NCBI RefSeq assembly: GCF_014836885.1
Contig: NZ_JACSPY010000016.1
Span: 1 to 60,442 of the forward strand
Reading direction: 5' to 3'
Source of the DNA: Brevibacterium gallinarum
Lineage (GTDB): Bacteria > Actinomycetota > Actinomycetes > Actinomycetales > Brevibacteriaceae
DNA length: 60,442 nucleotides
Below the pieces are notes generated by a model. That model had not been told where the DNA came from, did no database searches, and saw only the letters and a list, made by a program, of their open reading frames with translations. Positions 37,086 to 46,752 of the stretch are shown here, one piece after another. The position numbers and the translations under genes are program-made. Positions within the stretch are counted from its first letter, which is position 1. Each line of letters begins with the position of its first letter.

Positions 37086-38252
37086 ATGCGCCGCACAATC
37101 TTCACCGAGGAGCACGAAGCCTTCCGCGCCATGTGCCGGGACTTCATCGCCAAGGAACTCGCCCCGCGCTACGAGACCTTCGAGCAGCAAGGCCACGTCG
37201 ACAAAGAGTTCTTCGCCATGATGGGCGACCTGGGGCTCACCGGCCTGCAGGTTCCAGAAGAGTACGGCGGCGGCGGGCAGAGCACTTTCAAGTACAACGC
37301 GATCTTCAGCGAGGAGACCGCCTACGCTGCCACGGGTCTGGGCACCCTCCGGGTCCACCAGGACCTTGTCATTCCCTATATCTGCCAGTACGCCAACGCT
37401 GAGCAGAAGCGCCGCTGGCTGCCCGGCATGGCCAAGGGACGCCTCATGAGCGCGATCGCGATGACCGAGCCTGGGACCGGCTCCGACCTCTCCGGCATCC
37501 GCACCAAGGCTGTGCGCGACGGCGACCACTACATCCTCAACGGCGCCAAGACCTTCATCACCGGCGGTGTGAATGCCGACCTTCTACTCGTGGTGGCGCG
37601 CACGAGCCCGTATGACGAAAACGACCGCCGCAGCGGCCTGTCCATCCTCGTCGTCGACACCACAAGCGAGGGCTACACGGTCGGCCGGCAGCTCGACAAG
37701 ATCGGCCTCAAGGCACAGGACACCGCTGAACTGTCATTCACCGATGTCAAGGTGCCCGTGGCTGATCTGCTGGGTGAGGAGGGCAAGGCGTTCGAGTATC
37801 TCTCCCACAATCTCGCCCAGGAGCGCATGACGATCGCCATTCACGCCGTCGCCGCGGCCCAGGCGGCCATTCGCTTCGCCTCCGAATACGCCCATGACCG
37901 CAAGGTCTTCGGCACCCCGCTCACCACTTTCCAGAACACCAAGTTCGTGCTAGCCGAATGCTCCGCCGAGGTGGCGGCGGCCCAGGCGCTCGTCGACAAT
38001 GCGCTCGAGGAGCTCGACGCGAAAACCCTGAGCCCCGCCGATGCCGCTCGCGCGAAACTGTTCTCCACCGAGGTGCAGGGCCGCGTCATCGACAAGTGCC
38101 TGCAGATCCACGGCGGCTACGGCTACATCCTCGAATACCCCATCGCCCGCATGTACGCGGACGCGCGGGTGAGCCGGATCTACGGCGGCACCTCGGAAGT
38201 CATGAAGACCATCATCGCCAAGGATCTGGGGCTCTCCGAGCGCCGCACCTGA
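37086..38252 (+). CDS. Acyl-CoA dehydrogenase, long-chain/isovaleryl type
   Basis: 388 residues from the ATG at 37086 (AGAGGA just upstream). FAD and substrate loops AMTEPGTGSDLSGI and FITGGVNADL are present. At the usual catalytic position the motif reads RIYGGTSE, with Gly in place of Glu. The catalytic base is instead Glu246 in AQERMTIA, as in long-chain and isovaleryl-CoA dehydrogenases, suggesting a bulky or branched acyl substrate. It is first in an operon with SDR, enoyl-CoA hydratase, acyl-CoA ligase and CoA-transferase genes. Confidence 0.92.
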   Translation: MRRTIFTEEHEAFRAMCRDFIAKELAPRYETFEQQGHVDKEFFAMMGDLGLTGLQVPEEYGGGGQSTFKYNAIFSEETAYAATGLGTLRVHQDLVIPYICQYANAEQKRRWLPGMAKGRLMSAIAMTEPGTGSDLSGIRTKAVRDGDHYILNGAKTFITGGVNADLLLVVARTSPYDENDRRSGLSILVVDTTSEGYTVGRQLDKIGLKAQDTAELSFTDVKVPVADLLGEEGKAFEYLSHNLAQERMTIAIHAVAAAQAAIRFASEYAHDRKVFGTPLTTFQNTKFVLAECSAEVAAAQALVDNALEELDAKTLSPADAARAKLFSTEVQGRVIDKCLQIHGGYGYILEYPIARMYADARVSRIYGGTSEVMKTIIAKDLGLSERRT

Positions 38253-38313
38253 ACCAGCGACCCGGCGACCCCACACCGCCACAGCGGCAGAACACTCAAA
38301 GAGGAGAACACTG

Positions 38314-39075
38314 ATGCAGATCTCATCCCATGCGGCACTCGTCACCGGCGGAGCCTCCGGCCTGGGGCTCGCGACCGTCACGCGACTCGTCTCCGAGGGC
38401 GCCACGGTGCTCATCGCCGACCTCAACCCTCCGGCCGACGATGTCGCAGCCGAACTCGGCGACAGCATCCGCTTCGTCAAGACCGATGTGACCGATGAAT
38501 CCCAGGTGGCTGCAGCCATGGACGCCGCCAGCGAGCTCGGCGACCTGCGCGCGGTCGTGCACTGTGCCGGGATCGGCGGGCCCATGCGGCTTGTGCAGAA
38601 AGACGGCTCCCCCGGCGACATCAGCCACTTCCGCAAAGTCGTCGACGTCAATCTGATTGGCACCATGATCGTGGCCAGCCAGGCAGCGGCCCGCATGGCC
38701 ACCAACGACGAGGTCGACGGCGAGCGCGGCGTCATCATCTTCACCGCCTCGGTCGCGGCCTACGAAGGGCAGATCGGGCAGGCCGCCTATGCCGCATCGA
38801 AGGCTGGGATCGTCGGCCTGACGATCTGTGCCGCCCGGGACCTGGCCTCGAAGAAGATCCGCGTCATGACCATTGCTCCCGGCACGATCGACACCCCGCT
38901 GCTGGGCCGCGCCTCGCAGGAGGTGCGCGATTCCCTCGCTGCCATGGTGCCGCACCCCTCGCGTCTGGGCCGCCCGGAGGAGTACGCGCAGCTGGCCAGT
39001 GCCATCATCGAGAATGCCATGCTCAACGGCGAAACCATCCGCATGGACGGCGCCATCCGCATGGCTCCCCGCTAA
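38314..39075 (+). CDS. SDR family oxidoreductase (3-hydroxyacyl-CoA dehydrogenase type 2-like)
   Basis: 253-residue short-chain dehydrogenase. It has the NAD(P) loop GGASGLGLAT, Asp in IADLN favouring NAD, and the catalytic YAASK. The sequence resembles HSD10/17-beta-HSD10-like 3-hydroxyacyl-CoA dehydrogenases, including ARDLASKKIRVMTIAPGTIDTP. It probably oxidises the 3-hydroxyacyl-CoA made by the neighbouring hydratase. AGAGGAG precedes the ATG. Confidence 0.9.
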   Translation: MQISSHAALVTGGASGLGLATVTRLVSEGATVLIADLNPPADDVAAELGDSIRFVKTDVTDESQVAAAMDAASELGDLRAVVHCAGIGGPMRLVQKDGSPGDISHFRKVVDVNLIGTMIVASQAAARMATNDEVDGERGVIIFTASVAAYEGQIGQAAYAASKAGIVGLTICAARDLASKKIRVMTIAPGTIDTPLLGRASQEVRDSLAAMVPHPSRLGRPEEYAQLASAIIENAMLNGETIRMDGAIRMAPR

Positions 39076-39086
39076 GGAGGAATCCC

Positions 39087-39884
39087 GTGACCGACACGAC
39101 TACAACGCCTGAGGCGAACACCGAACCCGTGGTCCTCACCGAGACTGCCGGCAATGTGCTCGTCATCACCCTCAACCGCCCGGCCGCCAGAAATGCGGCG
39201 ACGGCCCAGATGGCGCTGGACATGGCGCGCATTCTCGACGAGTTCGAGGCCGATGACGAACTCTTCGTCGCGGTGCTCACCGGTGCTGGCGAGACCTTCT
39301 GCTCCGGCATGGACCTCAAAGCGTTCCTGCGCGGCGAGCGCCCATCGATCCCGGGCCGCGGCTTCCTTGCCCTCACTGAGGCGCCGCCGAGCAAGCCCAT
39401 CATCGCGGCGGTCGAAGGATACGCCCTGGCCGGCGGTTTCGAAACGATGCTCGCCTGCGACCTCGTCGTCGCCGCAGAGACGGCCAAATTCGGCATTCCC
39501 GAGGTCAAACGCGGACTCGTCGCGGCCGCCGGCGGTCTGGTGACTCTGCCGGAGCGCACCCACCGCGCGGTGGCCGTCGAAATGGCGCTCACCGGTGACA
39601 TCTACCCGGCCGAATTCGGCCAGCGCAACGGCTTCGTCAACCGGATCACCGGCGCTGGCGAGGCGCTCGATGGGGCACTGGAGCTGGCGCAGAAGATCGC
39701 CGCGAACGGCCCGCTTGCGGTGCGCGTCTCCAAGCAGATCATCACCGAATCGGCTGACTGGCCGAGCGCCGACAAGTTCAGCCGCCAACGGGTGCTGTCA
39801 GATCCCGTCTTCGAGTCCAGCGACGCGAAGGAAGGGGCGGCCGCATTCGCGGAGAAACGCGACCCCCAATGGACTGGACGCTAG
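39087..39884 (+). CDS. Enoyl-CoA hydratase (crotonase family)
   Basis: 265 residues. Both catalytic glutamates are visible, in LAGGFETML and in FGIPEVKRG, so hydration of a trans-2-enoyl-CoA is expected. The CoA-binding segment SGMDLKAF and oxyanion region are present. AAGGAGG lies close before the GTG start. The next gene begins with no gap (ATG at 39885). Confidence 0.93.
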   Translation: MTDTTTTPEANTEPVVLTETAGNVLVITLNRPAARNAATAQMALDMARILDEFEADDELFVAVLTGAGETFCSGMDLKAFLRGERPSIPGRGFLALTEAPPSKPIIAAVEGYALAGGFETMLACDLVVAAETAKFGIPEVKRGLVAAAGGLVTLPERTHRAVAVEMALTGDIYPAEFGQRNGFVNRITGAGEALDGALELAQKIAANGPLAVRVSKQIITESADWPSADKFSRQRVLSDPVFESSDAKEGAAAFAEKRDPQWTGR

Positions 39885-41603
39885 ATGACGCACTTCTTCC
39901 CCGCGGGCATGCCCCGCCACCTCACCTACCCGGCGGTGGCCGTTCCCCAGATCCTCACCTCGGCGGCGGCCACCTACGGCCAACGCAGCGCGGTCGCCGA
40001 TGGGGACGACACCCTGAGCTATACGGGCATGCTCGCAGGGGCCCAGTCCATCGCCCGGTTCCTCACAGACCAGGGCGTGGGCCCCAGCAACGTCGTCGCA
40101 CTGCACCTGCCCAATGTCATGCACTTCTTCCCCGCGTATTACGGCGCACTCTTCACCGGCGCGGCCGTCACCCTCATCAATCCCCTGCAGCCGGCCCAGG
40201 GCCTGGCCGCACAGCTCCTCGACGCGGGTGCGGACACCATCGTCACGCACCCGGCACATCTGGCTCCCGTCACCGAGGTGGTCGAGCAGTGCGGTCTGCG
40301 CAGCGTGCTCGTCTGCGACCCCACCTGGTCTGGACCGGCAAACGCGGACCAGCTCGCGCGTGCCGGCAAACTCTGCGGCACCGGCCCGTATGTGTCCCTG
40401 GCACGAGTGCTCGATCGCCCCGCCCCGGATTTCGTGCCGGTGCTGCAGGACAGCGACGCCGTGGCGCACTACGCCTACACGGGTGGCACCACCGGCAGAT
40501 CCAAGGGCGTGCGGGTCCTCCACCGCAACGTCATCGCCAATGTCACCCAAATGGCTGCCTGGCGCCTCAACAGCCTCGTGCATGCCGAGCCGGCCGAGGA
40601 GGCGGCCGCCGAGACCAGCGGGGAGCGCCTCGTGCTGCGCCGTATCGAAGGCCTGCCCGAACCCCTCGTCGTGCCGGGTGCGGATGCCTCCATTCAGGTG
40701 CCCCCGCTGTTCCACGCCCAGGGCCTCGCGACGAGCAATATGTTCATCCTGGGCGGGGTGACGATCGTGCTCGCCGGCCGTTTCAACCCCGAAACGTTCA
40801 TCTCTCTGGCAGACAAGTGGCAGGCCACCTACACCTCGGGAAACCCGCCACTGTTCCTCGCCCTGGCCGAACACTGCCGCAGAACCGGCGCTACGATCGA
40901 CTCGATGCGCCTGGCGATCTCCGGAGCCGCGCCCCTCGACTCGACCGCCCTCAGCCGGATCGCCGCCGTCATGCCCAACGCGGCTGTCGGCGAAGGCTAC
41001 GGGCTGACCGAGGGCACATGTATGATCACCTCAACCTCGGTGCTGCCCGGCTCACCGCAGCACGTCGGCTCCGTGGGCGTGCCGGTCCCCGACACCCACG
41101 TGCAGATCCGCGGCGTCGACGGTGTCACTGAGCTGCCCGACGGCCACGAGGGCGAACTGTGGGTGCGCGGCCCGCAGGTCACCGACGGCTACTCACACGC
41201 CCCGGAGCAGACCGCCGCGCAGTTCATCGACGGATGGCTGCGCACCGGGGATATCGCGTCGAAGGACGCCGACGGATTCATCCGCATTCACGATCGCGCC
41301 AAGGACATGCTCATCTACAAGGGCTACAACGTCTACCCGCGCGAACTTGAAGACATCGCCGCCGCCCATCCTGCGGTCGCCCGGATCGCGGTTGTGGGGC
41401 GCCCGGCAGGAGATGCCGGGCAGATCCCGGTCGCCTTCATCGAACCGGTGCAGGATGCCACCCTTGATGAGGATGAGTTCCTGGCCTGGGTCGCCGAACG
41501 TGTGCTGCCCTACCAGAAGATCCGCGAAGTGCACGTCGTCGAACAGCTGCCGATCTCGCCCACCGGCAAGATCCTCAAGACGGAGCTGCGCGACTGGTTG
41601 TGA
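39885..41603 (+). CDS. AMP-forming acyl-CoA synthetase
   Basis: 572-residue ANL-family ligase. It has the P-loop YTGGTTGRSKGV, the adenine motif GEGYGLTEGT, the hinge region RAKDMLIYKGYNVYPRELED, and the C-terminal catalytic Lys in SPTGKILKTEL. It activates a carboxylic acid with ATP and CoA, probably the acid taken up by the TRAP system. The start abuts the hydratase stop. The substrate cannot be stated. Confidence 0.93.
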   Translation: MTHFFPAGMPRHLTYPAVAVPQILTSAAATYGQRSAVADGDDTLSYTGMLAGAQSIARFLTDQGVGPSNVVALHLPNVMHFFPAYYGALFTGAAVTLINPLQPAQGLAAQLLDAGADTIVTHPAHLAPVTEVVEQCGLRSVLVCDPTWSGPANADQLARAGKLCGTGPYVSLARVLDRPAPDFVPVLQDSDAVAHYAYTGGTTGRSKGVRVLHRNVIANVTQMAAWRLNSLVHAEPAEEAAAETSGERLVLRRIEGLPEPLVVPGADASIQVPPLFHAQGLATSNMFILGGVTIVLAGRFNPETFISLADKWQATYTSGNPPLFLALAEHCRRTGATIDSMRLAISGAAPLDSTALSRIAAVMPNAAVGEGYGLTEGTCMITSTSVLPGSPQHVGSVGVPVPDTHVQIRGVDGVTELPDGHEGELWVRGPQVTDGYSHAPEQTAAQFIDGWLRTGDIASKDADGFIRIHDRAKDMLIYKGYNVYPRELEDIAAAHPAVARIAVVGRPAGDAGQIPVAFIEPVQDATLDEDEFLAWVAERVLPYQKIREVHVVEQLPISPTGKILKTELRDWL

Positions 41604-41647
41604 GGCGCACGCACGCTGCGCAGGGACATGAACAAGGAGGAGAAGAG

Positions 41648-42805
41648 ATGAGTTCTGCATTTCCCGAGTCCGGCCCAGGGCCCCTGTCCGGCATTGTCGT
41701 CGCGGATTTCACCCGCGTTCTCGCCGGCCCGTACGCCACGATGATGCTGGCTGACATGGGTGCGACCGTCATCAAGGTGGAAGGACCGACCGGTGACGAT
41801 ACCCGGCATTGGAAGCCGCCGGCCGCCCGCGGAACCGCCAGCTACTACCAAGCGGTGAATCGCAACAAGTACTCAGTCGTGCTCGATCTGCGCCAGGCAG
41901 ATGACCTCGCAGCGGCCAAGCGGCTGGCCACCCGATCCGATGTCTTCATCCACAACTTCAAGCCGGGTTCGATCGAGAAGTTCGGTCTGGGTTACGAGGA
42001 CGTCAGAGCGCTCCGCGCAGACATCGTCTACGCACACATCAGCGGCTTTGGCACCTCTGGCAAGGGCCGTGACATGCCCGGGTACGACGTCCTCGTGCAG
42101 GGCATGGCCGGCCTGATGGACATGAACGGCGAGCTTGCCGGTTCCCCGGTGCGTTCCGGGGTGTCGATCTTCGACCTCGCCACAGGCATGGTGACGGCCT
42201 TCGGGATCGCTGCTGCCCTGCGCCACCGCGAACTCACCGGTGAGGGGCAGCTGATCGAGAACAATCTCATGGCCAACGCCATCTTCACGATGGCCAACCA
42301 GTATCAGGTGGCGGCGACCACGGATGTGCGGCTGACGCGATCGGGCAAGGAACACGGCACGATCTACCCGTACCACGCCCTCCCCACCGCGGACGGCGAG
42401 CTCATCGTCGTCGGGGCCAATGACGGGCAGTTCGCGCGCCTGTGCCAGGTGCTCGAGATTCCCCATGTGGCGCAGGACGAGCGCTTCAGCACTGCGGAGG
42501 GCCGCAACGTCAATCGCGACGCGCTGCGCCCCATTCTCGAAGAGGCTCTTGCCAAGCGCGGGAAGGATGATTGGTTCACCCGCCTGAGCGCCGCAGGGCT
42601 GCCCTGTGCTCCAGTCCAGAGCGTCAACGAGGGCTTGGAGATGGCGCCGAGACTCGGCATCGACCCGGTTTGGCAGACCCCTGATCCGCAGTCTCTGCCC
42701 ACGGTGAGGAATTCTCTGCAGATGACGCAGACGCCGGCGACCTACCGGAAGGAGCCGCCGGCGCTCGGTGAGGACACCGAGTTCATCCGTGACTGGCTAG
42801 GCTGA
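41648..42805 (+). CDS. Class III (CaiB/BaiF) CoA-transferase A
   Basis: 385 residues from the ATG at 41648 (AAGGAGG 7 bases upstream). The family opening is DFTRVLAGPYATMMLADMGATVIKVE, and the catalytic Asp147 lies in PGYDVLVQG. It transfers CoA between carboxylic acids through an Asp-bound intermediate. It is last in the operon, with a few bases overlapping the convergent TAXI protein gene. It is most like transferase B (46753-47982) in its opening and active-site segments. Confidence 0.92.
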   Translation: MSSAFPESGPGPLSGIVVADFTRVLAGPYATMMLADMGATVIKVEGPTGDDTRHWKPPAARGTASYYQAVNRNKYSVVLDLRQADDLAAAKRLATRSDVFIHNFKPGSIEKFGLGYEDVRALRADIVYAHISGFGTSGKGRDMPGYDVLVQGMAGLMDMNGELAGSPVRSGVSIFDLATGMVTAFGIAAALRHRELTGEGQLIENNLMANAIFTMANQYQVAATTDVRLTRSGKEHGTIYPYHALPTADGELIVVGANDGQFARLCQVLEIPHVAQDERFSTAEGRNVNRDALRPILEEALAKRGKDDWFTRLSAAGLPCAPVQSVNEGLEMAPRLGIDPVWQTPDPQSLPTVRNSLQMTQTPATYRKEPPALGEDTEFIRDWLG

Positions 42806-43993
42806 CGGCCCGTCCTCCAGGGGAACGTGGGGAGCATTGTCCTTCTTCCACTGCTCCCACGTTTCCTTGAGGCGGTCCTCAGGCGTGTTCTCCACGACTT
42901 CCTGCCATCCCTGACGCAGCGTCTCGCCGCGCCGGATGAGCTGCTGATTGCGCTCTTCGTGAGCCGGAGTCCAGATTCCCTTTTCCTTGAGATAGCGCAC
43001 GGTGCCGTCGTGGTGGGGCAGGACGACGGGCATCCAGTCGATCCTTCTCATGTCCCAGTCCTTGGTCGTTGCGGTGGCCTTCTCGTACTTGGGGAATGCC
43101 TCGTCGAAGGACTTGACCATCGCGTAGGTTTCGTCCGCGCTGAATTCGGCATAGGTGGTCATCTGGATCGAGTAGGTGGGGCCATGAACGGGCTCGTCCC
43201 CCATCCCGACTGCGCTTTCGAACTCCCGAATCTGCACGGACGGCGCGTACTCCTGAAGCCGCTTGAGGGCTGCAGCGTCGCCGTCGAAGTCGATCCAGCG
43301 CAGCGGCTTCTGGTTCGAGGCTTCGATGATGGCAGCCGACTGCGCCCCGAACAGCACCATGTCCACGCCGCCGTTCTTGTACAGGTCCGGTTGCTCCGAG
43401 TAGCTGGTGGGCACCTTGACGACGTCATCTTCGCTCAGGCCCGCGTAGTGGAGGATGCCGATGATCTTCTCCTGGGTGGAGGGGTTGGCCGGCATCCACG
43501 GCACCCGCTTGCCTTTGAGGTCCTGGAGGGTATGGATGTCGGAGTTGTCCGCCACCCCCACGGTTACCGTGGTCGGTGGGGTCCAGAAGGTGCGCAGGTC
43601 CTGCGGTCCCCAATCCTCGGCGACGAATTCGTACTTCGCCTCGAAGGCGTAGAAGGCCTCGTCGGACAGGCGCGCTGCCTGGGCCTGACCGGTGCGCAGC
43701 GGGGTGACGCGACCCAGCCCGGTATCCGAGCCGATCATGCGCACCTGTGTCTCATAGTCCTTGATGAGCACCTCGGCGACCGCTGCCTGCTCTGCATAGT
43801 TCGAGGTCCCGACCGGGTAGCCGGTCCACACGGTGGCCGTGGGCATGCCGTTTTCGTAGTGGCCGGCAGGTGATTCCAGCGAGTATGTGCCGCCGCTCGT
43901 GATCATCCCGCAACCGGTGAGGGTCAGGGATCCGGCGATGAGCAGGGCTGCGAGTCGTTTGGACAGTTTGGCGGAACGGGAAACACACGTCAT
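42797..43993 (-). CDS. Second TAXI family solute-binding lipoprotein (orphan)
   Basis: 398 residues with lipobox LTLTGC (Cys28). It is paralogous to the protein at 33574-34707: both carry WGPQD after the first third, DLKGKRVPWMPANPS or the equivalent, YSEQPDLYKNGGVD, and a C-terminal extension ending in EQWKKDNAPHVPLE. No TRAP permease gene follows it, so it may feed the permease encoded at 34766. AAGGAG precedes the ATG. It is downstream of the thiolase gene on the same strand. Confidence 0.87.
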   Translation of the reverse strand: MTCVSRSAKLSKRLAALLIAGSLTLTGCGMITSGGTYSLESPAGHYENGMPTATVWTGYPVGTSNYAEQAAVAEVLIKDYETQVRMIGSDTGLGRVTPLRTGQAQAARLSDEAFYAFEAKYEFVAEDWGPQDLRTFWTPPTTVTVGVADNSDIHTLQDLKGKRVPWMPANPSTQEKIIGILHYAGLSEDDVVKVPTSYSEQPDLYKNGGVDMVLFGAQSAAIIEASNQKPLRWIDFDGDAAALKRLQEYAPSVQIREFESAVGMGDEPVHGPTYSIQMTTYAEFSADETYAMVKSFDEAFPKYEKATATTKDWDMRRIDWMPVVLPHHDGTVRYLKEKGIWTPAHEERNQQLIRRGETLRQGWQEVVENTPEDRLKETWEQWKKDNAPHVPLEDGPSA

Positions 43994-44056
43994 TGTTGCG
44001 CTCCTTGGGACAGGCCCGGATCGGCTGCGGTGCCGGCTCGGGGCTGGGCGGAGGGT

Positions 44057-45226
44057 TCAGTCGATCAGTTCGAGGATGGTGGCATTGGCCTGGCCGCCGG
44101 CTTCGCACATGGTCTGCAGGCCGTAGCGGGTGCCGGTGCGGCGCATGTTGTGGACGAGGTCGGTCATGATTCGCGCTCCCGAGGCGCCGAGCGGGTGCCC
44201 GAGCGCGATCGCCCCGCCGTTGGGGTTCACTCTGTCCCACTCGACTCCGATTTCACGCATCCAGGCGGCCGGGACCGAGGCGAATGCCTCGTTGACTTCG
44301 TAGATTCCGATCTCATCGGCACTGAGTCCCGACTTGGCGAGGGCCTTCTCGGTGGCCGGGATGGGCGCGGTGAGCATCGTGACCGGGTCGGCGCCTGCGA
44401 GTGCCGCCGTGTGAATGCGGGCGATGGGTGTGCAGCCGAGTTCCCGCGCCTTGTCCGGGGTCATGATGAGGAGTGCGGCGGCTCCGTCGGAGATCTGGGA
44501 GGAGTTGCCGGCTGTGATGACGCCGCCGTCCTCTTTGAACACTGTGGTGAGACCGCCGAGGGATTCGAGAGTGCCGCCGGTGCGGATTCCCTCGTCCGTG
44601 TCGAAGGTGAATTCCGCGCCCTCCTTCGTCAGCCCGGTGATCGGCGCGATGTGATCCGCGAAGTCGCCGCGCTCCGCTGCGGCGTGGGCGCGGGCGTGGG
44701 AGTCGAGCGCCAGCTGATCCAGCTCAGTGCGGCTGAAGCCCCAGCGCTCAGCGAGGATCTCCGCGCCCAGGCCTTGGCTGAACTCCTCTTGCCCGTAGCG
44801 GGCGAAGATATCAGGACCGAACGCCTTGCCTGGGCCGTTTCTGCGGTTGCTGCCCATGGGGACGCGAGTCATGCTCTCAACGCCACCGGCTACCGCAATG
44901 TCGTAGTGCCCGGCCATCACCGACGCAACGGCGAAGGTGATCGCCTGCTGGGAGGATCCGCAGGCGCGGTCGACGGTTGTTCCCGGGGTGGTCTCGGGCC
45001 AGCCGGCAGCCAGGGCTGACCAGCGGGCGACATTCGAGGACTGCTCCCCGGCCTGGACGACACACCCGAAGATGACGTCATCGACGACGGCGGGGTCGAG
45101 GCTGGTGCGCTCGGCGAGGGCTTTGAGGACGTGTCCGCCGAGTGACACGGGGTGGATCTCACGCAGCGCACCTTTGCGCTTGCCTACTGCTGTGCGAACT
45201 GCGTCGACGATGACGGCTTCCGGCAT
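44057..45226 (-). CDS. Acetyl-CoA acetyltransferase / 3-ketoacyl-CoA thiolase
   Basis: 389 residues from the ATG at 45226 (AAGGAG upstream). The nucleophile is Cys89 in VDRACGSSQQ, followed by NEAFAS, the His motif GHPLGASG, and the second Cys in TMCEAGG. The spacing and the NPNGGAIALGHPLG block resemble FadA5-type thiolases of steroid side-chain degradation, but family members act on many 3-ketoacyl-CoAs. It probably ends a beta-oxidation cycle here. A palindromic operator lies 35 bases upstream. Confidence 0.93.
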   Translation of the reverse strand: MPEAVIVDAVRTAVGKRKGALREIHPVSLGGHVLKALAERTSLDPAVVDDVIFGCVVQAGEQSSNVARWSALAAGWPETTPGTTVDRACGSSQQAITFAVASVMAGHYDIAVAGGVESMTRVPMGSNRRNGPGKAFGPDIFARYGQEEFSQGLGAEILAERWGFSRTELDQLALDSHARAHAAAERGDFADHIAPITGLTKEGAEFTFDTDEGIRTGGTLESLGGLTTVFKEDGGVITAGNSSQISDGAAALLIMTPDKARELGCTPIARIHTAALAGADPVTMLTAPIPATEKALAKSGLSADEIGIYEVNEAFASVPAAWMREIGVEWDRVNPNGGAIALGHPLGASGARIMTDLVHNMRRTGTRYGLQTMCEAGGQANATILELID

Positions 45227-45261
45227 GGTTCTCCTTGGAGTGGGGAGCACTCGACGTGTGG

Positions 45262-45279
45262 TTATCGAACTATCGTTAA
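45262..45279. promoter_or_regulatory. 18-bp palindromic operator, copy 2
   Basis: TTATCGAACTATCGTTAA has the same TTANCGA-N4-TCGTTAA form as the site at 37002-37019, with CGAAC and TCGTTAA identical. It lies between the MFS gene and the thiolase ATG (45226), where it could control the thiolase-TAXI transcript. Confidence 0.6.
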
Positions 45280-45363
45280 ACGTCATGTGTGACCTCCATC
45301 ATGTCGCATCTGAGTACGACTGGCAAGAAGCTGTGCGGTGTTCTGGACCCGCGGACCGGACAG

Positions 45364-46725
45364 TCATGCATCGGCTTCGCGCGGCTCAACAGGACCTCCG
45401 ATGATGACGATCACCAGCGCGACAAGAGCCACTGCCGCCGCACCGCCGTAGAGCAGCAGCGGCAGGCCCAGAGGGACGATGAGCGCAGCCCACGCATAGC
45501 CTGTCGCCAATCCCATGAACCGGATCGTGTTGTGGATGCCGAAGGCCATGGAGTTGCGGGCCGCCGAGGACCGTGAGATTCCAAAGGCGGCCACGGACTG
45601 TCCAGCGTTGATACCCGCACCGATGACGACGAGCAGGATCACCAGCACCGTCACGAGCACGGACAGACTCGCATGCTCGGCGGCGGTCCACATACCCAGG
45701 CCCAGTGGTGCGAGGATCAGCAGCAGGAGGCCCACCTCGACGACGATCCGCGGAGAGTACCGTTTGGTCAGCCGTCCCACCGACTGACCGGAGAGGACCA
45801 TCGACAGTGCCATCGTGAACATGATGAGGCCCACCGGCCCGGCACTCAGCTGCAGATCTCCGAGGTACAGGGGCAGCGCCACGAGGCACACGCCCATGAT
45901 GAACATTGCCGTACCGGCGTTGGCGGTGCCGCGTATGAAGCGCTTCTCCCACAGTGAGCGCGGTTCGAGCAGGCGCTCCGGGTGGCGCGTGGCCAGGAAC
46001 AGGTAGATTCCCAAGCCCACCGACGCGATGATCGCGACGATCGCCTCGGTCACGGGATCGGCGCGCTGGCCGATGAGCGTCACGGCGAGCACACACGCAC
46101 CCATTGTCAGCATGAGGATCGCCATGCCGACGCCGTGGATCGGCGCCTCGCGACCGGATACCCGCGGCACGGTGAGCGCAACGAGGCACACGATCACCAG
46201 GCACACCGCGGACTGGACGAAGAAGACTGAACGCCAGCCCCACGCCTCGGTGATGAGTCCGCCCACGGGCGGGCCGAGCGCTTGCCCGACAGCGATCGCG
46301 GAGGCCCACGCGGCCATGGCGGCGGCTCCCTTCGAGGGCCACAGCACCGCGAGCCCGCGCTGCACGCCAGGCGGCATCACGGCGCAGGCCATGCCCTGGA
46401 CGCCGCGCAGCGCGACGATCGTTTCGAGGTTGGCGGCCAGACCAGCGGCCAGCTGAGCGAGCACCATGATGCTCAATCCCAGGATCACGATCCGCACCGG
46501 ACCGAACCGATCACACAGCCAGCCCATGAAGGGCACGAAGATCACCATGGCGATCGTGAAGGCACTCACCGCGAGCACGGCCTGGCTTTCGGTCGCGCCG
46601 AAGTCCTCTTTGATGATGTGCAGGGGCGCGTTCATGATGTTGCTCGAGAGCGTGCCCGCCGCCGAGGCGGCCAGCAGACCCAGATAGGCCAGCCGCCCCG
46701 GCTCACGAAGCTGAGATTCGGTCAT
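45364..46725 (-). CDS. MFS transporter, DHA2-like
   Basis: 453 residues with about 14 hydrophobic helices. The motif-A loop GWLCDRFGPVRI follows helix 2, and GQALGPPVGGLITEAWGWRSVFF resembles motif C of drug:H+ antiporters. It could export an intermediate or import the substrate; the sequence does not say. It follows CoA-transferase B by 27 bases on the same strand. Confidence 0.9.
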   Translation of the reverse strand: MTESQLREPGRLAYLGLLAASAAGTLSSNIMNAPLHIIKEDFGATESQAVLAVSAFTIAMVIFVPFMGWLCDRFGPVRIVILGLSIMVLAQLAAGLAANLETIVALRGVQGMACAVMPPGVQRGLAVLWPSKGAAAMAAWASAIAVGQALGPPVGGLITEAWGWRSVFFVQSAVCLVIVCLVALTVPRVSGREAPIHGVGMAILMLTMGACVLAVTLIGQRADPVTEAIVAIIASVGLGIYLFLATRHPERLLEPRSLWEKRFIRGTANAGTAMFIMGVCLVALPLYLGDLQLSAGPVGLIMFTMALSMVLSGQSVGRLTKRYSPRIVVEVGLLLLILAPLGLGMWTAAEHASLSVLVTVLVILLVVIGAGINAGQSVAAFGISRSSAARNSMAFGIHNTIRFMGLATGYAWAALIVPLGLPLLLYGGAAAVALVALVIVIIGGPVEPREADA

Positions 46726-46752
46726 GGTGAAGGCACAAGGAAGGCCGGTGCT

